DNA from: Lacrimispora xylanisolvens
GTDB lineage: Bacteria; Bacillota; Clostridia; Lachnospirales; Lachnospiraceae
Direction: 5' to 3'
DNA length: 56,582 nt
NCBI RefSeq assembly: GCF_002934545.1
Contig: NZ_PTJA01000021.1
Span: forward strand, 1 to 56,582
The stretch's first letter is position 1; every line of letters starts with the position of its first letter. Positions 1 through 7,723 of this stretch are shown one piece after another. Below the pieces are notes generated by a model. That model saw nothing but the letters and a program-made list of their open reading frames with translations. It ran no database searches and was not told the origin of the DNA. The translations under genes were made by a program, and so were the position numbers.

Positions 1-74
1 AGGTAGATAGGGCAGAGGTGGAAGCATGGTAACATGTGCAGCTGACTGTCACTAATAGGTCGAGGGCTTAACCA
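1..74 (+). rRNA. 23S ribosomal RNA, 3' end only
   Basis: The first ~74 nt match the conserved 3' terminus of bacterial 23S rRNA, including the closing stretch ending GGTCGAGGGCTTAACC. The rest of the gene lies left of the window. The 3' boundary is set by comparison with the usual end just after GGCTTAACC and may be off by a few bases. No 5S gene is recognisable between here and the tRNA that follows. Confidence 0.9.
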
Positions 75-165
75 GGTTGGTTTAGGTAAGAGGAAGAACG
101 GATGAAAGATATATAACAATGTGTGGTTTTGAGGGTATATGCCCAGATAAAAGAATAATTAATAA

Positions 166-238
166 GCGCGAGTGGCTCAGTTGGTGGAGTACGACCTTGC
201 CAAGGTCGGGGTCGCGGGTTCGAGTCCCGTCTCGCGCT
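166..238 (+). tRNA. tRNA-Gly(GCC)
   Basis: A full cloverleaf can be drawn: acceptor GCGCGAG pairs with CTCGCGC, the anticodon loop is TTGCCAA (anticodon GCC, glycine), and the T arm contains GGTTCGAGTCC. The CCA end is not encoded. It lies about 90 nt after the 23S end and is probably co-transcribed with the rRNA operon. Confidence 0.95.
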
Positions 239-254
239 TTTTTTATTTGCCGGA

Positions 255-290
255 AGTCTTTCTTTTAATAGAAGACTCTGGTCTTTTTTT
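255..290 (+). terminator. Probable terminator of the rRNA/tRNA-Gly transcript
   Basis: An imperfect stem (AGTCTTTCT with AGAAGACT, one bulged base) is followed a few bases later by a run of seven T. It sits directly after the tRNA, where the rRNA operon would be expected to end. The stem is weak and its spacing to the T run is not ideal. Confidence 0.45.
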
Positions 291-470
291 ATTTCCAGGA
301 TAGATTATATGGACGAAATACGGAAATAAGGTATACATAGATTTCATAATGTGATAAAATGCGGATGGATGTACCAAATAAGAATACCTGAAATTCTGCA
401 GTGTGAATGGAATGTTATATTATGAAAAGAGGAACTGGTAGAATTGTCTGACGGAAGATAAGGAGGGTAT

Positions 471-1070
471 ATGTTAGATCGTGTGATTACCATAAGCAGA
501 GAGTTTGGAAGCGGCGGCAGGGAACTGGGAATGAAGCTGTCAGAGAAACTTGAAATCCCTTTCTACGACAAAGAATTAATTTCTTTAACTGCACAGGAGA
601 CAAACATGTCTGTGACTGAGTTTCTTAATTATTATGAAAGCATTCCCGTAACAGAGCAATCATTGGAACCACCCCTTTATACCTCATTTTCCCCTCTGTA
701 TGAAATACCTATCTCTGATCAGGTATTTCTGGCTCAGTCCAGAGTGATTAAAAGTCTGGCTGAAAAGGGACCGTGTATAATTGTTGGAAGGTGTGCGGAC
801 AGGGTTCTGGAAGACAGCATCAATCTGTTTATATACGCAGGGATTGAACACCGAATAGAGCGAATTATCTCCTTAAATAAAGATCTGGATCCTCAATTAG
901 TAGAGAATAAAATCAGGGAAACAGATCGGAAGAGAAAAGATTATTATCAGTATTATACAGGCTGTGAATGGGGAAAGGCGCAGAATTATCACCTTTGCCT
1001 GGACAGCGGTCTAGCAGGAGTGGAAGGCTGTTATCAGGCCGTTTTAAGCTATTTAGGTCATTGTATTTAA
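471..1070 (+). CDS. Cytidylate kinase-like family protein
   Basis: A 199-residue cytoplasmic protein of the cytidylate-kinase-like P-loop family common in Firmicutes. The N-terminus carries a nucleotide-binding loop, SREFGSGGRELG (residues 9-20), after a short beta strand, and a second conserved stretch, IIVGRCADRVL, lies near residues 103-113. The expected activity is phosphoryl transfer to a nucleotide, but members are often found beside the true cmk and their substrate is unproven. The ATG at 471 is preceded by AAGGAGGG. It stands alone between the rRNA operon and the L,D-transpeptidase gene, and the 18-nt gap to the latter allows co-transcription. Confidence 0.85.
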   Translation: MLDRVITISREFGSGGRELGMKLSEKLEIPFYDKELISLTAQETNMSVTEFLNYYESIPVTEQSLEPPLYTSFSPLYEIPISDQVFLAQSRVIKSLAEKGPCIIVGRCADRVLEDSINLFIYAGIEHRIERIISLNKDLDPQLVENKIRETDRKRKDYYQYYTGCEWGKAQNYHLCLDSGLAGVEGCYQAVLSYLGHCI

Positions 1071-1094
1071 TTATAGTTATGAAGGAGCATGGTT

Positions 1095-1706
1095 GTGAAC
1101 GTAAGAATGAGTAAAAAGATAAGAAGAGTTTTTTCGGGCTTGATGGCAATTGTATTGATAGCTTTGACTGCAACCACCGGTTATGCCCAGGAAGCGGTGG
1201 GACCGGGAGCAGGTGGAAATTCAGGTAATGCAGCATCGGTGAATGGTGTCTCCATATATGTGAGCAAACGGTTGAAAACCCTGACATTAAAACAAAATGG
1301 GACTTTAATTGGAGAGTATCCCGTTTCTATTGGTGCCTCATCTTCTGACGGAAACAAAAAGGTGGAAGGTGATATGAGAACTCCCAGCGGTCAGTTTTAC
1401 GTTTGTACAAGAAATGACAAAAGTGTGGCATATCTGGCACTTGGGCTTTCTTATCCCGGAGTAGAAGATGCTAAGCGGGGATTTGAGCAGGGAATCATCA
1501 CTCAGGAACAAAGAGATGAAATTATTAATGCCAATTTAAACGGACAGCAGCCACCGTGGGAAACCGCACTTGGCGGAGCTATTATGATTCATGGATGCAG
1601 AGTTCCAGATGGAACAACTCATGGCTGCGTAGCAGTTGATAATGATGTGATGGATGTTTTGTGGAGTTACTGTAATTTGGGTGTTCCGGTCACAATTGGT
1701 CCATAA
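1095..1706 (+). CDS. L,D-transpeptidase (YkuD family), exported
   Basis: An exported peptidoglycan-modifying enzyme of the YkuD family, expected to form 3-3 cross-links or anchor stem peptides through a cysteine acyl-enzyme. The N-terminus is a signal peptide: basic MSKKIRR, then a hydrophobic stretch ending near GYAQE. The catalytic signature is present near the C-terminus as an IHGC segment followed by TTHGCVAVDN, with the Cys of THGC (about residue 178) as nucleophile. GAAGGAG lies only one base before an ATG at 1089 but 7 nt before a GTG at 1095, so the GTG is preferred; an ATG at 1107 is also possible. A strong terminator follows. Confidence 0.85.
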   Translation: MNVRMSKKIRRVFSGLMAIVLIALTATTGYAQEAVGPGAGGNSGNAASVNGVSIYVSKRLKTLTLKQNGTLIGEYPVSIGASSSDGNKKVEGDMRTPSGQFYVCTRNDKSVAYLALGLSYPGVEDAKRGFEQGIITQEQRDEIINANLNGQQPPWETALGGAIMIHGCRVPDGTTHGCVAVDNDVMDVLWSYCNLGVPVTIGP

Positions 1707-1710
1707 ATGA

Positions 1711-1752
1711 AGTCCTCAAACTCGGTATATGCCGTTTTTGGGGACTTTTTTA
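1711..1752 (+). terminator. Rho-independent terminator
   Basis: A 10-bp stem (AGTCCTCAAA with TTTGGGGACT, one G-T pair) is followed by a run of T. It lies a few bases after the stop codon of the L,D-transpeptidase gene. Confidence 0.85.
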
Positions 1753-1762
1753 ATGCCTGTCC

Positions 1763-1791
1763 TTGTAATATAAGAACCTTTGTACTATAAT
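1763..1791 (+). promoter_or_regulatory. Sigma-A-type promoter for the aminotransferase operon
   Basis: TTGTAA (1763-1768), a 17-nt spacer and TATAAT (1786-1791), located 45 nt before the aminotransferase start. The downstream genes through truA are closely packed and could be read from it. Confidence 0.7.
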
Positions 1792-1836
1792 AACTAAGAT
1801 TATATTTTATTAATAAAAGACAGAGGTGGAGTGTCC

Positions 1837-3003
1837 ATGCGATTTGCTAGAAGAATGAACCATTTTGGAGAGGGAATCTTTTCTAAGCTTCTGGAGTTGA
1901 AACGCCAGAAAGAGGAGAAAGGGGAACCGGTAATTGATCTGAGCGTGGGAGCACCAAACATTCCGCCGGCTGGACATATTACACAAGCTCTTTGCGAAGC
2001 GGCCGCTGATCCCAACAATTATATTTATGCCATACAGGATCAGAAAGAACTACTAGAGGCAGTCGCTCTATGGTATCAAAGACGATATGGAGTTACCCTG
2101 GATCCTTCATCAGAAATCTGCTCACTTCTTGGTTCTCAGGAAGGGCTGGCACATATAGCTTTGTCTATTGTAGACGAAGGGGACATCGTGCTTGTTCCCG
2201 ATCCCTGTTATCCGGTATTTGCTGATGGTCCTTTACTGGCTGGAGCCAGTCTTTTTTACATGCCCCAGAGGAAAGAAAAGGATTATCTCATCGATTTTTC
2301 AGAAATACCGGAAGAGATAGCAATGAAAGCCAGGTTCATGATTGTTTCTTATCCCAATAATCCTACCACAGTCATGGCACCTGATAGTTTCTATAAAAAT
2401 TTAATTGAATTTGCAAAGAAGTATGACATCGTGGTTTTACATGATAATGCCTATAGTGAACTGGTATTTGACCATCGTCAATGCGGCAGTTTTTTAAGCT
2501 TTCCTGGTGCAAAAGAGATTGGTGTGGAATTTAATTCTCTTTCTAAAACCTATGGACTTGCTGGTGCAAGAATCGGATTCTGTCTGGGAAACCGGGACAT
2601 CGTTGATAAAATAAAGACCTTAAAGTCTAATATGGACTATGGGATGTTTCTGCCTGTTCAAAAAGCGGCGATTGCTGCAATTACAGGAGATCAATCCTGT
2701 GTTGAATCCACCAGAATGGCATATGAGAGACGAAGAGATGCTTTGTGTGAACATATGACCCGAATTGGCTGGAATATGGAAAAGCCTCAGGCTACCATGT
2801 TTGTATGGGCAAAGATTCCGGATAAATTTAAAGATTCAGAGACATTTTCCAGAGAACTTCTGGAAAAGGCTGGAGTACTGGTAACACCTGGAAGCGCGTT
2901 TGGCCCTTCAGGAGAAGGATTTGTAAGACTTGCGCTGGTGCGTGAGGAAGAAGTCCTCATTCAGGCTGCCGAACAGGTAGATAAAAGTGGAATTTTGAGG
3001 TGA
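1837..3003 (+). CDS. PLP-dependent aminotransferase, class I/II
   Basis: A fold-type I aminotransferase of about 388 residues, resembling the LL-diaminopimelate/aspartate aminotransferase group. Visible landmarks are the substrate-loop region near IDLSVGAPNIPP, the SYPNNPT motif (Asn contacting PLP), the Asp of VVLHDNAYSEL, and the Schiff-base lysine in SLSKTYGLAGARIGF (about residue 237). The donor amino acid cannot be read from sequence. An upstream in-frame GTG at 1831 touches the ribosome site AGGTGGA, so the ATG at 1837, six bases further, is the better start. It heads an operon with the VanZ-like and truA genes. Confidence 0.85.
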   Translation: MRFARRMNHFGEGIFSKLLELKRQKEEKGEPVIDLSVGAPNIPPAGHITQALCEAAADPNNYIYAIQDQKELLEAVALWYQRRYGVTLDPSSEICSLLGSQEGLAHIALSIVDEGDIVLVPDPCYPVFADGPLLAGASLFYMPQRKEKDYLIDFSEIPEEIAMKARFMIVSYPNNPTTVMAPDSFYKNLIEFAKKYDIVVLHDNAYSELVFDHRQCGSFLSFPGAKEIGVEFNSLSKTYGLAGARIGFCLGNRDIVDKIKTLKSNMDYGMFLPVQKAAIAAITGDQSCVESTRMAYERRRDALCEHMTRIGWNMEKPQATMFVWAKIPDKFKDSETFSRELLEKAGVLVTPGSAFGPSGEGFVRLALVREEEVLIQAAEQVDKSGILR

Positions 3004-3008
3004 GACAT

Positions 3009-3458
3009 ATGAAAAAGAGATTGGTGTGGACAGTGACAGCAGTCTTATATATTTTATTTATTTACTCCAACTCACTTAAGACAGCAGATTTATCATCGGT
3101 TGACAGTGGGCATGTTTTGGAGTATTTAAGGAATCTGTTTATCTCTGCTGGCATTGAGAGCCAGTGGCTCACAGAGCATATAATCCGAAAGGCAGGTCAT
3201 TTCTCGGAATATACGCTGTTAGGAATAATTTTGTTTCAATGTGTGAAATCATATGAAATTAACATGGAGAAGCGGTTATTTATCCATGGAATGGCAGGTT
3301 TTCTGATTCCTTTTATTGATGAAACCATTCAGCTGTTTGTACCGGGAAGATCAGGACAGATCTCTGATGTATGGCTGGATTGTTCAGGAGTGGCAGCCGG
3401 AACTGCGATTGCAGCACTCCTGTTTTTTATATACGCAAAAGAATGGAGTAAAATATGA
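3009..3458 (+). CDS. VanZ family membrane protein
   Basis: A small integral membrane protein of about 149 residues with four hydrophobic segments. It carries the VanZ-family signature: RKAGHFSEY near residue 60 and a later stretch DETIQLFVPGRSGQISDVWLD. VanZ of enterococci gives low-level teicoplanin resistance; chromosomal homologues are widespread and mostly uncharacterised. GAGGTGA at 2996-3002 fits the ATG at 3009 better than an overlapping GTG at 3000. The stop overlaps the truA start as ATGA, indicating translational coupling. Confidence 0.85.
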   Translation: MKKRLVWTVTAVLYILFIYSNSLKTADLSSVDSGHVLEYLRNLFISAGIESQWLTEHIIRKAGHFSEYTLLGIILFQCVKSYEINMEKRLFIHGMAGFLIPFIDETIQLFVPGRSGQISDVWLDCSGVAAGTAIAALLFFIYAKEWSKI

Positions 3459-4198
3459 CAAATTACCGGATTATAGTTGAATATGACGGAAGCCGTTATG
3501 ATGGATGGCAGAAGCAGGGAAATACCGATCAGACTATTCAGGGGAAAATAGAGACTGTTTTAGAGCGATTATGCGGACAAAGCGTGGAGGTACATGGATC
3601 AGGCAGAACAGATGCAGGGGTACACGCTCTTAATCAGGTTGCTAATTTTCATGTTGATATAAATAAAAAAGGGCAGGAGATAATGGAGTATTTAAATCAT
3701 TATCTGCCTGAAGATATTCGGGTAAAGGCATTGGATCAGGTACCGGAGCGGTTTCACAGCCGTTTGAATGCACAGGAAAAGACATATCTTTACCGTATTG
3801 AAATGGGAGAAAAGAAGCAGGTGTTTGATCGTAAATATATTTATGGCCTTCATAAAAGCCTGGATGTAGAAGCGATGGAACGGGCTGCTGCTTTACTCTG
3901 TGGAGAGCATGATTTTAAAAGCTTTTGTTCTAACCGGAAGATGAAGAAGTCAACGGTAAGAAATTTAAAGAAAATAGAATTTGAAAAAGAGGATACCAGA
4001 CTTTTCGTTCGTTTTACTGGAAATGGATTTCTCTATAATATGGTAAGAATTCTTATGGGCACTTTAATAGAAGTAGGACTGAAAGAACGAAGACCTGAGG
4101 AGATGTCTGGTATTTTAAAGGCGCTGGACCGGCAAATGGCAGGTTATACCGTGCCTCCGGAAGGTCTTTTTTTAGAGAGTGTCAACTATTTACTTTAA
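3455..4198 (+). CDS. truA: tRNA pseudouridine(38-40) synthase TruA
   Basis: A 247-residue TruA, which isomerises uridines 38, 39 and 40 of the tRNA anticodon arm. The catalytic aspartate lies in GSGRTDAGVHA (Asp53), with the family motifs RYDGWQ near the N-terminus and FTGNGFLYNMVRILMGTLIEVG in the second half split across residues ~187-210. Length is typical. It overlaps the VanZ-like gene by four bases and is the last gene of that short operon, with the transporter 18 nt further on probably still co-transcribed. Confidence 0.95.
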   Translation: MTNYRIIVEYDGSRYDGWQKQGNTDQTIQGKIETVLERLCGQSVEVHGSGRTDAGVHALNQVANFHVDINKKGQEIMEYLNHYLPEDIRVKALDQVPERFHSRLNAQEKTYLYRIEMGEKKQVFDRKYIYGLHKSLDVEAMERAAALLCGEHDFKSFCSNRKMKKSTVRNLKKIEFEKEDTRLFVRFTGNGFLYNMVRILMGTLIEVGLKERRPEEMSGILKALDRQMAGYTVPPEGLFLESVNYLL

Positions 4199-4216
4199 AA
4201 TCAGGAAAGGAGAACT

Positions 4217-5395
4217 ATGACTGATTTTTTGGTTCGCATATTTGTGAAGGACTACAAAAACACGGAGGATTCCCTGGTTCGTACCCGATACGGGCTGATG
4301 GCAAGTGTGGTGGGGATCTTCTGCAACATTCTTTTATTTACCGCTAAGCTATTAACGGGACTGCTGATTAACAGTATCTCTGTTATGGCAGATGCATTTA
4401 ATAACTTATCGGATGCGGCATCCTCCATAATAGGGTTTATTGGTGTGAAGATGGCTGGGAAACCGGCAGATGAGGAGCATCCATTTGGACATGGAAGAGT
4501 GGAATACATTGCGGCATTTATTGTTGCATTCCTTGTTATTCAGGTGGGATTTTCACTGTTTAAAACCTCAATAGATAAAATTCTTCATCCTCAGGAAATG
4601 TCTTTTCATGCTGTGTCTGTTATTATCCTTATATTGTCTGTATTAGTGAAATTATGGATGGCGTTTTTTAACAGGACTCTTGGAAATCGAATACAGTCAG
4701 CCGTCATGAAGGCGACCGCAGCAGATTCTATGGGTGATGTAATAACCACCACCTCTACTATTTTATCTGTGGGTATTTATGGTATCTGGGGGGTAAATAT
4801 TGATGGAATTGTGGGTGTAATTGTCTCAGTCATCGTTATGTGGGCAGGTATCAGGATTGCAAAAGATACTCTTACGCCATTAATCGGTGAGCCCATTGAC
4901 CCAAAGCTTTACCAGGAAATCACTGATTTCGTGGAAGCCTATGAGGGGATTGTGGGAAGTCATGACTTGATTGTTCATAATTATGGACCAACCAGAAGTA
5001 TGGCCTCCATTCATGCTGAAGTTCCTAATGACGTAAATGTAGAGGTATCCCATGAGATTATCGACCGGATTGAACGGGAGGCATTAAAAAAATTTGGGAT
5101 ATTTCTTGTTATTCATATGGATCCTGTGGAAACCAGAGATTCTAAAGTAATGGAATTTGGAAGCATGGTGGAAAATGTGATTCAAGATACAGATGAAAGA
5201 GTCACATTTCATGATTTTAGAATGATAGAAGGAAAGGATCAGATTAATCTGATCTTTGATCTGGTAGTTCCCAGGGAATATGACCGCAAAAAAAGGGAAT
5301 GGCTAAAGGAAGAGATCACAAAAAAGGTAACTGAGATAGATAAACGCTGCTGTCTGGTCATAACCGCGGAAAGCGGTTTCGGTGTGGAAAAATAA
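4217..5395 (+). CDS. Cation diffusion facilitator (CDF) family transporter
   Basis: A 392-residue CDF-type efflux protein, expected to exchange divalent metal ions (Zn, Mn, Fe or Co) for protons across the cytoplasmic membrane. About six membrane segments lie in the first ~210 residues, including the metal-site helix with DAFNNLSDAAS and the loop motif HPFGHGRVEY. The C-terminal ~170 residues are soluble; this cytoplasmic domain is longer than in minimal CDFs and appears to contain two alpha-beta units. AGGAAAGGAG precedes the ATG. The metal cannot be assigned from sequence. Confidence 0.9.
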   Translation: MTDFLVRIFVKDYKNTEDSLVRTRYGLMASVVGIFCNILLFTAKLLTGLLINSISVMADAFNNLSDAASSIIGFIGVKMAGKPADEEHPFGHGRVEYIAAFIVAFLVIQVGFSLFKTSIDKILHPQEMSFHAVSVIILILSVLVKLWMAFFNRTLGNRIQSAVMKATAADSMGDVITTTSTILSVGIYGIWGVNIDGIVGVIVSVIVMWAGIRIAKDTLTPLIGEPIDPKLYQEITDFVEAYEGIVGSHDLIVHNYGPTRSMASIHAEVPNDVNVEVSHEIIDRIEREALKKFGIFLVIHMDPVETRDSKVMEFGSMVENVIQDTDERVTFHDFRMIEGKDQINLIFDLVVPREYDRKKREWLKEEITKKVTEIDKRCCLVITAESGFGVEK

Positions 5396-5471
5396 GGTAA
5401 TAAAATATTTCCATTTTATGCAATAAGATGACAGAAATCAGCATTAACCTAATAGAAAGGAAATCGGATCC

Positions 5472-6050
5472 ATGCTGTTTATGGGATTGATGAGCTTTGG
5501 CGGAGCTGAAGATTACAGCCTGTTAAGCGATGAAGCGCTTTTAAAAAAAGTGGCAGAGGGCGACCAGGAGGCTTTTCAGCGTTTATATCAGAATACAGAC
5601 CGCACGATGTACAGTTTTATTCTGTCCATTATAAAGCACCCCCAGGATGCGGAGGAGATCTTACAGGAAGTCTATTTAAAGATATGGACTTCTGCAAAGA
5701 GCTACAAATCCCAGGGGAAACCTTTGGCGTGGATGTTTACCATAGCACGGAATTTATGTTATATGAAATTCCGGGAGCAAAAGCATGACTCGGACATTAC
5801 GTTAGAAGACTTGTCTGGAACGGAAACCGGAGAGGTCTGTTCAGAAATAGAGATGGCAGCAGATAAGATGGTATTGCTGGCAGCATTGTCCATTTTAAAG
5901 GAAGAGGAGAGAGAGATCGTTCTTCTTCATACTTCCGCCGGAATGAAGCACAGGGAAATAGCGGCCAGTTTAAAGATTCCTTTGGCAACTGCTCTGTCCA
6001 GATATAACCGGGCTATGAAAAAGCTGGAAAATTATTTAAGAGAGGAGTAG
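5472..6050 (+). CDS. RNA polymerase sigma factor, ECF-type
   Basis: A 192-residue sigma-70-family protein with only regions 2 and 4. Region 2 spans about residues 30-105, with DAEEILQEVYLKIW and the promoter-melting stretch PLAWMFTIARNLCYMKFRE; region 4 lies around residues 130-190, with REIAASLKIPLATALSRYNRAMKKL as the recognition helix. This is the architecture of extracytoplasmic-function sigma factors. Eight bases separate its stop from the membrane protein that follows, and that pairing identifies the neighbour as its likely anti-sigma factor. AAAGGA lies ten bases before the ATG; internal ATGs at 5481 and 5490 are possible. Confidence 0.85.
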   Translation: MLFMGLMSFGGAEDYSLLSDEALLKKVAEGDQEAFQRLYQNTDRTMYSFILSIIKHPQDAEEILQEVYLKIWTSAKSYKSQGKPLAWMFTIARNLCYMKFREQKHDSDITLEDLSGTETGEVCSEIEMAADKMVLLAALSILKEEEREIVLLHTSAGMKHREIAASLKIPLATALSRYNRAMKKLENYLREE

Positions 6051-6058
6051 GCTTTGAT

Positions 6059-7486
6059 ATGGCTTTAGATAAACACAAACAACTAAATAGAAAACAGATC
6101 GAAGCCTGCTTAAAATCTGCAACTGATGACTTAATCCCCAATGTATTGGACCGGATTGATTTAAGCACTTCCCAGATTGGGGAGACCAGTGTTTCTAAGC
6201 CGGTTTTTTTAAAACGGCAGAGGGTGATTGCAGGGCTGATTGCAGCCTGCTTTTGCATGATTATGCTTGCCGGAGGAACTTACAGCTATCAAAACAGCAG
6301 AGTGGATTCTGTCATAGGAATTGATGTGAACCCCAGTGTTGAACTATCTGTAAACAAGAAAAACCGGGTGCTGAAAGCGGAAGCGGTCAATCAGGACGGA
6401 ATGACAATACTTAAGGATATGGATATGGAAGGCGTGGATTTAAATGTGGCTGTTAATGCCATTATCGGATCTATGGTTACCCATGGCTTTCTTGATGATC
6501 TGGATAATGCCATACTGGTTACGGTATCCAACGACAGCATTAAAAAGGCTTCCAATTTAAGATCTGCAGTGGTCACTGATATCAGGACCACACTGGAGGA
6601 AAAAAGATTAAAAGCGGTTGTGTATGACCAGCAGGTCATAGAGGAAGACGATGTGAAGCAGCTGGCTCAGGAATATAACATATCCTATGGAAAAGCTTAT
6701 TTCCTAAAAGAACTGATTGCTCAGAATTCTTCCCTTTCTATGGAAGATATGGAAGAACTGGCTCCACTTACCATGGAAGAGATTGCAAAGGTTATTACAG
6801 AAAGGTCCTATGCAGTGGGGGCTAAGACAAAAGTTTCAGAGGAAACTCTGGAAGAGACCAGGACCAGCATTCAGACAACGGAGGAGTCGACTACAAAGAA
6901 AGAGACAGAGTCTGTCACTGAAACCACTCCGGAATCCACATCTGCTGAGACCCAGAGTCAGGTGCATACAGAGCCATCCAGCACTCAGCCTCCGGCTACA
7001 AGCGGGGAAACGACGGCAGCAGCAACCACATCTGAGGATGTGGTGTCATCAGAGAAAATAAAGATTGATTACGTGGACTATGAGAATGGCATTGTCATGG
7101 TTCACTTTAAAACGAGAGTCAAATGGAAAAATCCTACAGTTTCGGTTAAGGATGGAGATAATAACACATACTCATCAAAGATAGAAGATACCGATTCTGA
7201 TTACTGTGAGATCAGTGTAACCGGCTTAGAAGGAGGCAGGGAATATACCTTTGTACTTGGAGGAATATCACCGAAATCGGGTAAGCAGACCACTGTAAAG
7301 GGCGTTTTTGAGACACCTGTAATTGGGAACGGGGAAGCTGATGACACGGAAACAGAGGAGACCACCGAGCAGGAAGTGACAAAGCCGTCTGAAACTACAA
7401 CCACGAAAGCGCCAGAAACAGATACAACCGTGGCAGAGAAAAAGAATACAGAATCAGCAAATCAGGAAGGGCATTCAGTGCAATAA
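6059..7486 (+). CDS. RsgI-like membrane anti-sigma factor with FN3-like ectodomain
   Basis: A 475-residue single-pass membrane protein that probably restrains the adjacent sigma factor. Residues 1-55 are cytoplasmic, 56-74 form one membrane helix, and residues ~84-250 resemble the central domain of RsgI-type anti-sigma factors (IGIDVNPSVELSVNKKNRVL followed by an alternating alpha/beta region). Residues ~255-325 are a Thr/Ser/Glu-rich wall-spanning linker, ~328-412 look like a fibronectin-III fold (ending VKGVFETP), and the tail is again Thr/Glu-rich. No zinc anti-sigma HxxxCxxC motif is seen. Known RsgI proteins sense extracellular polysaccharide; here the ligand is unknown. Confidence 0.75.
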   Translation: MALDKHKQLNRKQIEACLKSATDDLIPNVLDRIDLSTSQIGETSVSKPVFLKRQRVIAGLIAACFCMIMLAGGTYSYQNSRVDSVIGIDVNPSVELSVNKKNRVLKAEAVNQDGMTILKDMDMEGVDLNVAVNAIIGSMVTHGFLDDLDNAILVTVSNDSIKKASNLRSAVVTDIRTTLEEKRLKAVVYDQQVIEEDDVKQLAQEYNISYGKAYFLKELIAQNSSLSMEDMEELAPLTMEEIAKVITERSYAVGAKTKVSEETLEETRTSIQTTEESTTKKETESVTETTPESTSAETQSQVHTEPSSTQPPATSGETTAAATTSEDVVSSEKIKIDYVDYENGIVMVHFKTRVKWKNPTVSVKDGDNNTYSSKIEDTDSDYCEISVTGLEGGREYTFVLGGISPKSGKQTTVKGVFETPVIGNGEADDTETEETTEQEVTKPSETTTTKAPETDTTVAEKKNTESANQEGHSVQ

Positions 7487-7536
7487 GGCTCTTCCTGAGC
7501 TTTAAGAATATTTGGTAAAAAAATGTAAAATAGTGC

Positions 7537-7565
7537 TTGACCACAGCAGAAAGCTATAGTATAAT
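7537..7565 (+). promoter_or_regulatory. Sigma-A promoter of the first tRNA-Gln
   Basis: TTGACC (7537-7542), 17-nt spacer, TATAAT (7560-7565), ending 16 nt before the tRNA. It is near-consensus, as expected for a stable RNA gene. Confidence 0.85.
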
Positions 7566-7581
7566 ACACTCGTTGCACTGA

Positions 7582-7653
7582 TGGGCTATCGCCAAATGGT
7601 AAGGCAACGGACTCTGACTCCGTCATTTCAAGGTTCGAATCCTTGTAGCCCAG
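7582..7653 (+). tRNA. tRNA-Gln(CTG), first copy
   Basis: A cloverleaf with acceptor TGGGCTA/TAGCCCA, anticodon stem ACGGA/TCCGT, loop CTCTGAC (anticodon CTG, reading CAG) and T arm CAAGGTTCGAATCCTTG. Discriminator base G; CCA is not encoded. A second copy lies at 17452 and differs by a single T in the variable loop. Confidence 0.95.
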
Positions 7654-7667
7654 TGATGAAAAAAACA

Positions 7668-7707
7668 AAAAAAGCGTTGGTTTGCAAAAGCAGATCAACG
7701 CTTTTTT
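7668..7707. terminator. Bidirectional terminator between tRNA-Gln and GH105
   Basis: The stem AAAGCGTTG/CAACGCTTT has an A run on its left and a T run on its right, so it can stop transcription from both the tRNA (plus strand) and the leftward GH105 operon (minus strand). Confidence 0.85.
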
Positions 7708-7723
7708 GATGCATTCAGTTCAG

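Noticed and set aside
913-1287. 124-residue minus-strand open frame across the kinase-like and L,D-transpeptidase genes
   Set aside because: Antisense to two well-supported genes, low-complexity Ser/Pro/Leu composition, no ribosome site.
6717-7061. 114-residue Arg/Gln/Leu-rich plus-strand frame
   Set aside because: An out-of-frame shadow of the Thr/Ser/Glu-rich linker of the anti-sigma protein.
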